Part shown: positions 44,080 to 55,370 of the stretch, one piece after another
How the letters are laid out: the number at the start of each line of letters is the position of its first letter
Numbering within the stretch: position 1 is the stretch's first letter
From: Akebia trifoliata
Lineage: Eukaryota; Streptophyta; Magnoliopsida; Ranunculales; Lardizabalaceae
Assembly (NCBI GenBank): GCA_017979445.1
Contig: CM030717.1
Span: 15,457,788-15,521,787, forward strand
Direction: 5' to 3'
DNA length: 64,000 nt
Translations under genes and position numbers: made by a program
Notes under the pieces: generated by a model
Told to the model about the DNA's origin: nothing
Database searches by the model: none
What the model saw: only the letters and a program-made list of their open reading frames with translations

Positions 44080-45722
44080 ATCATGGTGAGAAATAAAAAA
44101 AGAGTCAAGGCGTTCTTCCAAGGCGCGAATTCGGGTAGCCTAACTCATCATCACCTTTTCAACATCAGAAGTATCGCGACTCACCAAATACGCGACTAAG
44201 TCCTCAAAATGAGGACACTGGGCAAGTCTGTCTCTCAACTCAGCAACTTCAGCTCGAAGCCTAGCCACTTCACCACTATCACTAGATCCAGACTAGACAA
44301 GGACAGATGTTAGTCGAGCAATCTCCTTCTGCATCTTCTTCTCAGATTTAAGCCAAATAGCCTGAATTCGATGATGATCAGTTTGAGACTCCTCCACTCG
44401 ATCTCGATAATCAAAGAAGGATGAAGCACCAGGACTTGTTCGGGGAACTATCAACACTGATGGTTTCCTAGAGATGAGTTCTCGAATCCAATGAAAGTAT
44501 GCCGGGAACAGATGCGCTGGAAAGATGGGTTGACTTAGAACCTCCACTCGACCCCATTCTTTTACGAGTCGACTCAAAAGGACAGTCTACAAAGAACCGA
44601 CCAACTCACTGAAATTCTCAGGGATGAGCACACCCTGGTCATAACCAAATTGACGAAGAACCTAAAGTGGTACATAATGAGTTGCAGCGTGAACACCGAT
44701 CAAAATAAGAAAACGGGGACCATCAAATGCAATCACGGGAAACCCTCGAGGTTGGAAACCACCAACCCATCTCACTTATTCATCGTCAAGGTTGCCAATA
44801 AAGGAATATCATTCTTCTTTGCCACCCGAGACGAAGGGAACAACTCACCTCGACATCATAAGTACGAGATTAACATTAATGCAAAAGGGACGACTAACAA
44901 CTTCAATGGAAGCCAGATGATCCATGAACCAGAGCTACAATAACCTGACCATTCTAAACTTTGGAAAATAGTAAATTCAAGTTTAAATTCAAGAACTAAG
45001 CTAAGCTTGGAATTTACTTGCAAGAATGGGGCACATCCTCGAAAAATTCGATCAAGTCCGGACGAACAAGCCGTGAAGGATTGGAACATCTCGCTCAAAA
45101 GCATCGGCGCCAACCGGCGTCCCTCCCAGACTTGCTGAATCATGTGAATGAGAGAAAGGTCCATGATGTCGTCGCCACTCGAAAATAGAAGTTGACTCAT
45201 CACCATCAAAGTGAGAGCATTAAAATGAATCAATGGCTTTGAGGGATCCATGAGGTGTTCAATCAAGAAGGACTTGGACATTGTCTTCAAAACCGATCCA
45301 CCATCCGGAATCTTCAAAAATTTGCGACTTATCCCCAAAAAATCAAAAGCCTCACTTCGGAATCTATCACGCAATGGTGGAATCACAACGGGGCCCGATA
45401 TCTCAAGTCCCAACAACACTTCAAACTCTTCAATGGTGGGAGTCATTTCGTGCACCCCAAACCGAAAGAGATTAAGCTCAAAGATCCAATACCCCAACAT
45501 GGCCTCAATCAAGCTCCATTGCAATGGGACCTTGGGAAAAGAAAGAATGACTCCCAACTTATTCAAACACCACTGATTCCTCTCATCACTACCCATGCTC
45601 TCTATCCAACTACTCAAGAAAGAATAAACAATGACATACCTTTCCAAGTTGGGACGAGTAGAGGGCACCTCCATGGAGCTTGAAAAGAAGCTTGAAGAAG
45701 AAGGAGAGTGAAAATCGGCCAA
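44080..45722 (-). pseudogene. Antisense gene a, PMD/DUF7745-like protein
   Basis: The ATG at 45722 opens a 232-codon exon: a Ser-rich start, WCLNKLGVILSFPKVPLQW, LIEAMLGYWIFELNLFRFG, EMTPTIEEFEVLLGLEISGP. This matches the plant mobile domain / DUF7745 type, which occurs in transposons and their domesticated relatives. After CAPFLQ a GTAAATT donor (45019) fits an intron ending ATGGTCAG near 44946. Later exons give VLRQFGYDQGVLIPENF, then 44293-44577 (WGRVEVLSQPIFPAHLFPAYF) and a coiled-coil tail (EVARLRAEVAELRDRLAQC, RIRALEERLDSF). Stops occur near 44588, 44294 and 44141. It lies downstream of pol and antisense to it. Biochemical function unknown; exon borders are inferred. Confidence 0.7.
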
Positions 45723-45803
45723 AAGTGAAAAAGGGAAGTAAAAAATGAAATGTTAGGGCAAAAAGAAGCTAAAATAGGCTTAAAGTGGAAAGTAAATGTA
45801 CTG
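45723..45803 (-). promoter_or_regulatory. 5' UTR/promoter stretch of antisense gene a
   Basis: On the minus strand, pyrimidine-rich sequence (CTTCTTTTTGCCC, CATTTCATTTTTTACTTCCC) joins the dyad array directly to the ATG of gene a. There is no clear TATA box. Confidence 0.4.
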
Positions 45804-46033
45804 GTCCGTGTTTGAAACACGGATAAGGACAAATGATAAGTGATCCGTGCCCAAAACACGGATAAAATCAATATTAGCTTATCCGTGTTGGGAGCACGGA
45901 TTAAGCAAAATATGACTTATCCGTGCTTAAGGCACGGATAAAAGCAAAAGGCAACTCACCCGTGCTCCTGGCACGGATAAAAGCTGGGAAAAGATATCCA
46001 TATTGAGAACACAGACCAGAATATTTTCAGCCA
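45804..46033 (+). repeat. 38-bp dyad array 2, upstream of antisense gene a
   Basis: Six units start at 45804, 45843, 45881, 45919, 45958 and 45996 (38 or 39 bp apart). The middle four keep CCGTG(N7)CACGGAT almost perfectly; some have 8-base arms (ATCCGTGC with GCACGGAT). Spacers begin AAAAGCAAAA-like. The nearest unit is about 80 bp from the start codon of gene a. Confidence 0.88.
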
Positions 46034-46534
46034 GGGGTCCTGAGTCGTTTGAGATTTTGGCAACTTCGGACTACATAATGGCCATCTCGAGGCTCGATAC
46101 CTCAAAATCATATGAAGAATGATGGAAATTCCTACGTGCTTGATAAATGCGTTCAAAACTCTCAAAATATATATCGGGCACGTAGGAACTTGCCAAGATC
46201 ATGTTAGGCTAGGTTAGGCCTCTACAAACCACCTCACTCACCGTGGATCCCAAATGACTCACACCATTCGAAGAGCACACTCGAAGAGTCCTTGGTACCC
46301 AAATCGCACCCTCTACCCGACTATAAGCTCACCAACACTCAAAAGGGCTCAAAGGTCCCGATGATTGATATCACACCCAAGAAGTTCGAATCAATTGCAC
46401 ATGTAATCATGATAATACAACGAATGCAAGGAATAGTGAACATAAATGCACATATATATAAAAGTTTGAAATGTTTACATACAATATCCAAAACTAATAT
46501 AAACTATCTATGTTTTTACAAGGTACATCAATAA
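46034..46534. other. Region between antisense genes a and b
   Basis: About 500 bp following the end of gene b and preceding array 2. No coding signal above short chance frames. Confidence 0.45.
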
Positions 46535-47426
46535 TTAAATCGAAGGGGGAGCATTGTCCCGGGCGCTCTGAGTCTCCAGAACCACTCCAGAAGAGGATCC
46601 AGCCACAGCACCAGAACCCGATACCCCAGAAGAAGGTAGACTGTGCATCCGCAGTTGTCCTTCAGAATCCGTGAAGAAGAGCTCTGCATTTAGGACAGCA
46701 TCCTGCTCTGTAGTCCCCGCGAGATCAGCACCAGGAACGGAAGGTCCAGTAGAGGGGGAGGCCTGAAAATAAATAAACAAAGCACATCAAAATACAAACA
46801 GTGATATATACAGTATGTGTAAAGAAAAGGAACAACTAAAATGCAGATACGTACCCTAGGAGGTGTCGGAGGACGCGCGGAGGTGTTCGCTCCGTCTCGG
46901 CGTCGATAGTAATCATGAGAAGACCACGAGAAAATCAATCAGAACAGATGAAAAATATGCTACGGTCTACACAGGAAAGAGAAAAAGAAACAAATAATGA
47001 CATACCATCTCGGCCTGGAAACAAGACTCCGGCAAAGCTGCCTCCAACTCTAGCTCCTGGATACGAGCTGCCTAGGCCTCGATGCGAGCCTCCTGTTCCT
47101 CGAGCCGAGTGGCCTACTCCTCCACCTCCGCCCTAGAGGCCCTTCATCTGTTCTCCATCTCCACGGTCCTCGTCGCCTGAACCTCGATCACATCATAGCC
47201 CACTCGAAGACAGCGAAGATCATCGGCCTGAGAACAAGAACATCGATCAAGTAAGACAAGGGTAGAATGAAACATAGATATTTATACAGAAAAGAGATAA
47301 TGATAGAACGTATACAGTGACGGCATGCTCCTGTAAAAGGACCCATCCGATCTCCATGATTCCAGCTCAGGTGGTGACAGCAGGCATAATGCACCCAATA
47401 GAGGCCTCTCGGAACCAGGCCTGATA
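46535..47426 (-). pseudogene. Antisense gene b, 3' exons
   Basis: Continuation of gene b beyond E3. Next to the GTCAC duplication the frame reads YQAWFREASIGCIMPAVTT. A coiled-coil-rich exon follows (ATRLEEQEARIEA, ARIQELELEAALPE) with in-frame stops. An exon of about 46855-46966 gives SSHDYYRRRDGANTSARPP and ends AGG before GTACGT. A 92-nt intron (46763-46854) with a TTTATTTTCAG end separates it from the last exon, 46535-46762, a Ser/Gly-rich tail ending NAPPSI and TAA. Splice sites are read by eye. Confidence 0.6.
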
Positions 47427-47431
47427 GTCAC

Positions 47432-49204
47432 TGAAAGCGCCCTCGATCCGCGGGGTGCACGGATCCGCTTTTGACCCTTGAGGTTTGGGAGTCGCCACCT
47501 AGTTATTGGGGTCTAGGAACCAAACTGACTCTAACATGGATAAAAAGAACTAATCTACCATAAAAAATCTGAATTCGGGGATCATGTTACGGGGTTGGAA
47601 GGTGTTAGGCACCAACCCCGCCCGGCCAAAGCCGGTCTCTACTAACTTCCCAAATATATCACATTGCTAAAAACCTAGATAAAAACAAAAATACAAATTT
47701 CGTACCTTTCCGATAGCAAAGATTTTGCTCCCTCAGATCTGACAAAAAGAGCTCCTTGTACTGTACTCCCTTGCTTCGTTCTGCCTCCGGATTTGACTTC
47801 AGATCTCCTAGATCAAGGTATCTCCTTATTTCTGAATCTGAACTCTTCAAGTTTGTTATGGATTTAGGGGTGTTTTTGAAGGGATTTTAGGTATTTTCTA
47901 GACTAAAATTGAAGGGGGGATGTTAGGTAAGGAGTTGGGGCTTCAAAACTAGGGTTTATGGGGGGCTAGGGGAGCTTCTAGACCTACTTCTCCTAGGGTT
48001 TATGATTTGATACGAAAATAGGGTGTGAGCACCTCTATTTATAGATGTTTTTAGGGGTTGATTTGGATAGAGTTAGTGTTTAATTAGAGATCTTTTAATT
48101 AGAGTTGTGTTTTAATTTGACTTGTTTTAGGTAGAATTGTATTTTAATTAGAATTGTTTTAGGTAGAATTGTTTTTAAGTTAGAATTGTTTTAGGTAGAA
48201 TTATTTTTAAGTTAGAACTCTATTAGATAGAGTTATTATTGAATTAGATCTCTATTATGACTTTTGGTCTTATTTGATTGACTTTTAATGTTTTGACTTT
48301 AGTCTTAATTGATTGACTTTTAATAACTTGACTTTAGTCTTGCTTAATTGATTTTAATTTTGACTTCAGTCTCACTTGATTGACTTTAATACATTGACTT
48401 TAGTCTTGCTTGATTTACTTTTGGTTTTTGGAGAACCCCTTCCATTATTTCTTTAATTCTTTGGACCCCCAAATGGAGGGATCCTTAAAGAAATATCCCA
48501 CGAACCCTCAACAATTTTGCCTGAGAGTCCGATTGATCGATTTTTTAGGTTCAAAATTTTAAATTAATTTCATTAATGTTTAAATTTAATTATTTAATAT
48601 TTTATTTATTAATTTCGGAATTTTTTAATTATGAAAATTGTGAAATTACCGTTTTGCCCCCAGAGAGGACTTTTCACGTTTTAGGTCAGTTTTTAATGTT
48701 TTAGGATGTTTTAGAATCGGTTTTTCGTAAGGAATTCAATGAGAATGTTGGTTTGTGTCATTTATGAAATTTTTTGTGTGAAATGATTGTGAACTTTATG
48801 AGGGGCATTTTCGTAATTTTGTCAAATTCTGTTAAAATTGGTGAAATGATTTATTTGGTTCCGATTTGTTATTTTATGTGTTCGAGAGAGTTTTCCTAAG
48901 CGTAACGTAGGCTCTAGGGTTATTTTGAGGTTAGGGGTATTTTGGTAATTTGGTCAATTTTTAGTGATTTTTATCGTGAAGTTTCTTTTTGGTCTCCAAG
49001 ATGATGGTTTCTATGTTTCTGGTTCGTATTTTCCTAGCGTAGCGTGGTTTCTAAAGTTTTGTCTATTCGAGATACCTCATCCGGATTTCTGAAACACATC
49101 TGGTAACAAAATAAAGCAACGGAATACACATCCATCATTGGGAATCATTGCGATCGGGTTGACGAGTTGATTAATCAGGTGGGTGCAAAAATGGGGTGTC
49201 TACA
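47432..49204 (-). repeat. E3 3' LTR
   Basis: 1,773 bp; TATA box on the minus strand near 48035 and TTGACT cluster at about 48275-48410. Confidence 0.93.
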
Positions 49205-49770
49205 GATGCCCCTCTTTGGCAGAGGGTTGAAGCAAACTAGATAGCAAATCTATTTTGGTAGATAGTGCGATATCCGAATGCCAAAGCTAGTGACAGTTCA
49301 TTTTGCAGCCTAATTTAGCAATTCGTCAGGGTGTTCGGATCCTAGAGCGTAAAACTCTTCCCGAACTAAAAGGTTGTCAGGTCCTCGAGCTTGAACTCTC
49401 ACTGACGATGTCAGATCCTCGAATTTTAGAAAATTCTCCCTGACTAATACAAAAGTGTATGTGTGTGCAATGGTGTGATGTTGTGTGAAACTGAGTAAAA
49501 ATGTGCCAGGTCCTAGAGATCTTCTCTCACTGACAATAATGATTCAAAATTGAGATGCACTTATACAACGAAAACAATCATAGCAAGGTTTAACAAAGGT
49601 AATTGGAGTTATAACATTGTAAGAACTTCGTTAAATCCTATTTGAAATTCTTCTTAGAGTTTGAAAAAGTTTGAGTCTCATTTATCGGACTGGAGCCTAT
49701 TGTAGCCAAGCTTCTCAGGCTAAGGAACTTAAACAATCCTATTAATTCAATATGATTTCAAACAAAGCTG

Positions 49771-50489
49771 GAGTCTCGTTTCTCGGACTCTGACTAAGGT
49801 TTACAGGAACTTAAACAATCCTATTAAAATTGGAGTCTCGTTTCTCGGACTCAAACTAAGGTTAATAGGCACTTCAAAAAGCCTATGATTCAAAACGTTG
49901 GAGTCTCGTTTCTCGGACTCGAACTTAGGTTTATAGGCACTTCAAAAAGCCTATTCATTCTATGATTCAAAAATTGGAGTCTCGTTTCTCGGACTCGAAC
50001 TTAGGTTTGTAGGCACTTCAAAAAGCCTATTCATTCTATGATTCAAAAAGTTGGAGTCTCGTTTCTCGGACTCGAACTTAGGTTTGTAGGCACTTCAAAA
50101 AGCCTATTCATTCTATGATTCAACAAGTTGGAGTCTCGTTTCTCGGACTCGAACTTAGGTTTGTAGGTACTTCAAAAAGCCTATTCATTCTATGATTCAA
50201 CAAGTTGGAGTCTCGTTTCTCGGACTCGAACTTAGGTTTGTAGGCACTTCAAAAAGCCTATTCATTCTATGATTCAAAAAGTTGGAGTCTCGTTTCTCGG
50301 ACTCGAACTTGGGTTTGTAGGCACTTCAAAAAGCCTATTCATTCTATGATTCAACAAGTTGGAGTCTCGTTTCTCGAACTCGAACTTGGGTTTGTAGGCA
50401 CTTCAAAAAGCCTATTCATTCTATGATTCAAAAAGTTGGAATCTCGCTTCTTAGACTCGAATTTACTAAGCTACATTTCTCGAGCTTAG
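49771..50489 (-). repeat. 77-bp tandem hairpin array (E3)
   Basis: About nine units. The edge hairpin at 50466-50489 has arms CTAAGCT and AGCTTAG where E1 has CTAAGCC and GGCTTAG: both sides changed together, so pairing is kept. Confidence 0.85.
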
Positions 50490-51193
50490 ATTTATAGGAA
50501 CTTAAACAATCCTATTAATTGATTATATGATTCAAAATCGAGCTCAAAGTTTGAAAGATCAGGCCTTTATTGGCTTATCATGCATCTGGATTCGTAATTA
50601 TCATTGGGTTTCACCGGACTTTTAAGCTTTTGTATGATTTTCTTTTTATCATGTGATTAAGAACAAAAACTTTGGAATTAAATGACCTTCAAAAATGCCC
50701 CTAGTTTCAAGGTTGGCTTTAACTGGGACTTCACTACGAGACTGATGGAATGGATTACGCTTGAAAAATATGGACTCTGATGTATGATAGATAGAAGAAC
50801 TGACATTCTCTTAAATTTAAGACTCTTAAGATTATCATATGTGCAATAAAGAATTGATCATTTTCTTTCGAATTTCTTTTGAAAAATGCTTGAGCTGGAC
50901 TTAAAAAATCTTGATAAATATTAGAATAAAAGATCTTCCTCTTCAAAGTGGTTGATGATTCTACATCTTCCATTAGCGAACACTTGAACAAGTAAACATA
51001 CTTTTGAAGATTCTACAATGTTCAAGATGACTTCTGATTTTTTCGACTTCAATATTGTCTTTGTCAGATGTGAGCTTTTGGCTAAAAGACAAATATCGTG
51101 GCTTGAATGGTTCTGCAGTTTCTGCACAAGCTTCCTTCTGAATTTTTCTTCTTGACGGGACCTTTCCTCCCATTTGATGATGCCCTAATTTTT

Positions 51194-51369
51194 GCCTAGA
51201 TCGTCTCTTTAGGTTTTCAATCTAGCGGGCTTTATTTTTCCTTTTCTGATGATGCCTTGATTTTTGCCTAGGTCGCCTTTTCAGGTTTTCAACCTAGCAG
51301 GCTTTCTTTTTTATGGTTATGCCCTAAATTTTGCCTAAGCCGCCTTTTCAGGTTTTCGACTTAGCGAGC
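51194..51369 (-). repeat. Three tandem hairpins with covarying stems (E3)
   Basis: Arms CTAGAT/ATCTAG, CTAGGT/ACCTAG and CTAAG/CTTAG; loops near-identical to E1. Confidence 0.75.
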
Positions 51370-52689
51370 TTCTCTTTTTTTTCTTGATGATCTTGTATAA
51401 CCAACTCGACAACTTCTCAGTTCCCTGCACCTTAACCGAGTCAATTAGCCTTCAGGAGGACTTAATAGGTGGGCTTAGGATATGGTTTAGAAAGAAAAGA
51501 TATAAGGCTCAACTTCCCAAAATGCCCCTAGTTTGATATTCTCTCTTTTCTATCAATTATTTTGATTTTTTTTCTAAATGCCCCTAGTTTGGCATTCTTT
51601 TCTTTTTATCAATTCTTTTGATTCTTTTTTCTAATGCCCTTAGTTTGGCATTCTTTTCTTTTGAACATTTCAATAGTAGATTTTTCTTTTGGATGACACT
51701 TTCCTTAAGAGAATACATTTTTCTTTTAATGACCGGGCCTGAAGTAACTTCTCAGGTTGCCTACGTACCCCAAATATTTCTTTTTTTCCTTTTGGGATCA
51801 GGTCAAAACGTAGTTCATACTAAGATTCCCTCCCAAGGTTGGTTGGTGTGGTTTAGAAAGAAACAGGCTATTTGATTTTTTTAGAGGCTGCAAGGGATTA
51901 AAGAAGATTATCTTTTTCTTGGTAAGACAGGAAAATGGTTCGACCAATGAAGGCCTCTTTTTGTGAATGCTGCTTAACTCGGTCAAAGTTTTAGGAATTC
52001 GATATCTGGATTACTCTGTCAACTAAGATTTCCTTTTGGAGACTTCAGTCTTCTTCTGAGAAAGAGTAATCTTCAGTCTTCTTCTACGGAGTTGAGTGAG
52101 ACTGAGTTCTTTGTATTTGACATTGACTCGTTCAACTATTTCCAAACTTCAAAAGAAATCTCATATTCTTTTGTGAATGAGAACTTTCTTTACTTGAGTG
52201 AAAAACATGGTAGATCCACTTGTAAGTCTTAGCATCTTTGTCGATGCTTTTAGCTATATCATCTTTGACAGATAATCTTTGACTTTGAAATCACTCTTGA
52301 CTTGATCTATGTTTTTGTGTAATTTATCCATATATCCTTATGAGATCATGCAAGAACGTTGATGAATTTCTCAAGTAAATTTATTATTCTTCTCATGTTC
52401 TGCTAAGGAAAATATAGTACCCATTTGCACTTCTTAAGTGTACTCTTTAATTCCAATATTTATTAAGTTTGATTAGTGAGCTCTAAGTCAATCCTCATGT
52501 TAGATATTATGCTCAAATCATTATTACACGTATGATAATCAAAAGCTTCTATATTTTATTGGAATTGAAAAACATTGATTAACAAACTCGACTACTGGAT
52601 TTAAAGAATGACAAAAACTGGATTGAAACTCAAAGAAAACTCAGGGACAATTATCTACAAAGAGAGAAGGTCCTTTTGGGTGGATGGAC

Positions 52690-52800
52690 TACTTGAACTT
52701 AACATTAGTACTTTGACTAGACGACTCTTTTGACGGACCCAAAATGACATAGATGAGGATTTAAAATATTTGGGACCAATTATCACCCGATTGGAAGTAA
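52690..52800 (-). pseudogene. E3 gag deletion scar
   Basis: The 3' flank of gag (GATGGACTACTTGAACTT) is joined to its first codons (CGACTCTTTTGACGGACCC, GGACCAATTATCACC), with about 1.45 kb missing compared with E1 and E2. The remaining codons carry stops. E3 can therefore encode no known protein. Confidence 0.8.
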
Positions 52801-55351
52801 ACCAAGGTTAACCATTAACTCTAAAGATTTGACTCTTAACCACATGATTAAAGTTTCGATATAGAATAGTCCAAGTTCGATGGAAAATATCGAATCCAAA
52901 TGCACTATAAGTCTATGGTGACCAAGAAAGTGAGAAAGATTAGGCACGGGTCTACCCCTGATTGGGATTGAACCTTTGATCAGACAAATTAATTTAATCC
53001 TAAAATCGAATCTTTCTATATAAAGTGGTCTGGATCTTTAAAAGTGAAACCAATTAGTCCAACTGATTTGATATTGATCAGTTTAATCCATTTGTCAATT
53101 GGGTCAACTGGTTTAAGTGATTTATATTAATTGGTACATTTCACCGATTGGGTTTGACCGATATTGCGAGTTCTGTTTGATTATTCTGGATCGGTCCGAC
53201 CACTTACCTGTTGGTTGGATTGAATAAAGCAACCCGGGAACACCCATAGTCAGTTCGGGTCGTGACCTACAAGAAAGGTTTCTAGACTCTAAGCTTACTA
53301 CGTGCAATGCATTTCATCTGGCCACCCTTACTCAAATACACCTATATACCTCTCGATACGTGGTGACTTGGTTTGATATACCGTATAGGTGATAATCTAA
53401 AACCTCAACTCACTTCTCTGAAGTCAAAAACAGCCAGTTTGATCTCCAGTTGAGAGGTGGCGCACAATGCTGAGCAAGGGCCCACTTAAATACCTCTCGT
53501 CTAGAATAGACGTAGTCTATCCCCCTCGTACAGTAGGGTACAGCGGGGCAAAATCTTGCTTAGGCACCGATTTTGACCAAGAAGTGCAATTGATATACTT
53601 AGATTATCTTTTTATACCTACGGGTACGAGACAAGAGTTGTAGCTTTCATAAATGGTTTGGCATCCCACGAGGGGACCGACCACGTATTAGTACTACGTT
53701 GGCAATCGGGACATGTGACTGTGTGGCTTACAATAGGACAAAGGCTCAGATTGCCCCAGCCTGGGTGCATCAATATATCTCTCAGAATCACCTGATCAGA
53801 CGGTATTAATGCCCCCAGTTTGATATACCCTAAGGTACGTGACTGGAGTTGTGGGTTTCATGAATGACGTCGCATCTCCGAAGAGACCGGACCACGCACT
53901 AGTGCCACGTTGGCTAAATGGGACGTGTAAGTGAGTAAAACAGTAAACGTGCATGTGGTGTGTGCAAAACAGGGTGGGGTGTGCCCGGGGCCTTTTTCAA
54001 ACACGTGAGCCCATGGGCCAGATTATGTCATCACATATGGATATCAAATGAATATTGATCAAGAAAATAATCCAAAACCCATCACATCGAAATTAAGATG
54101 AAATCAAACACATCACAAATATATTTGTCAAGATCATGGCAAATCAATTAATGAGCATCGCATATAATAATTGATCAAACAAACATTGCAATAGGCATAA
54201 TTTTTATAATTTTTAAGGTCCAATCAATGATCACTTTTGGGTGATCCAAAATAAATCGAGATTCCAATAGGTGTTACATTGATGATAGAATGACAATGGT
54301 TGAGATGAGCTCACTCTCAAGAACATTAATTGTGCCAACATTAGATAAATTCAGATTTTCTGTGAATTAGGAAAATACAATCTGAACTTGCATCGATGAT
54401 ATCTAAGGCTCCCGATAACGAAATCGAGTGAACTCAAGTTCTAAATTAATTTACTCGATGAGATCTACATTTTATTAATAGGTGCCTAGACTTAATTCTC
54501 ACCAGAATGTTCTGTAAAAAGGTTTTAACGTTGCTGTCCCAACTTTCATTCAGAAATAATTCCTGATTTACAGATTGAACTTGCATCGATGATATCTAAG
54601 GCTTCCGATAACGAAATTGAGTGAACTCAGATTTTAAATTAATATACTCGACGAGATCTACATTTTATTAAGAGGTTCCCAGACTTAATTCTCACTAGAA
54701 TATTCTGTAAAAAAGTTTTAACGTTGCTGTCCCAACTTTCATTCAGAAATAATTCCAGATTTACAGATTGAACTTGCATCGATGATATCTAAGGCTTCCG
54801 ATAACGAAATTGAGTGAACTCAGATTCTAAATTAATCTACTCGACGAGATCTACGTTTTATTAAGAGGTTCCCAGACTTAGTTCTCACTAGAATATTCTG
54901 TAAAAAAGTTTTAACGTTGCTGTCCCATCTTTCATTCAGAAATAATTCCAGATTTACAGATTGAACTTGCATCGATGATATCTAAGGCTTCCGATAACGA
55001 AATTGAGTGAACTCAGATTCTAAATTAATCTACTCGACGAGATCTATGTTTTATTAAGAAGCTCCCAGACTTAATTCTCACTAGAATATTCTCTAAAAAC
55101 GTTTTAATATTTCTGTCCAACCTTCATCATTCCATCAATTTGAATCTTTCATTATTTAGGGGTCATTAAAAAGTGATCCTTAATTGAAAAAAAAAAAAAA
55201 ATGCAATGCCCAAAATCATCTACAATCAAGACAAAAAAAATAAATAAACAGAAAAAATAAATAAAATAAATCCAACTAAATAATAAAAAAAAACTAGGTC
55301 ATCTTGGCAATGCTCCCATACTTGGGGTTTTTCAAGTTTGATCCTCAATAG
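52801..55351 (-). other. E3 leader with shared module and 193-bp repeat
   Basis: Closely matches E2. The shared module is at about 53432-53533 and the 193-bp array at about 54290-55110 with units at 54384, 54577, 54770 and 54963. No gene. Confidence 0.7.
54290..55110 (-). repeat. 193-bp tandem repeat in E3 leader
   Basis: Four units at an exact 193-bp period, homologous to E2 30060-30870. Confidence 0.9.
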
Positions 55352-55369
55352 TCCCCAGCGGAGTCGCCA
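55352..55369 (-). other. E3 primer-binding site
   Basis: TGGCGACTCCGCTGGGGA on the minus strand, one base different from E1/E2. Confidence 0.82.
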
Positions 55370-55370
55370 C

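Larger units (their letters stand above)
49205..52689 (-). other. E3 3' UTR with hairpin arrays
   Basis: PPT at 49205-49223, hairpin series at about 49325-49535, 77-bp array, triple hairpins and TGCCCCTAGTTT repeats in the same order as E1 and E2. No gene. Confidence 0.7.

Noticed and set aside
45250..45683. Plus-strand ORFs of 104-142 codons
   Set aside because: Shadows of antisense gene a, which has recognisable domain words; the plus frames have none.
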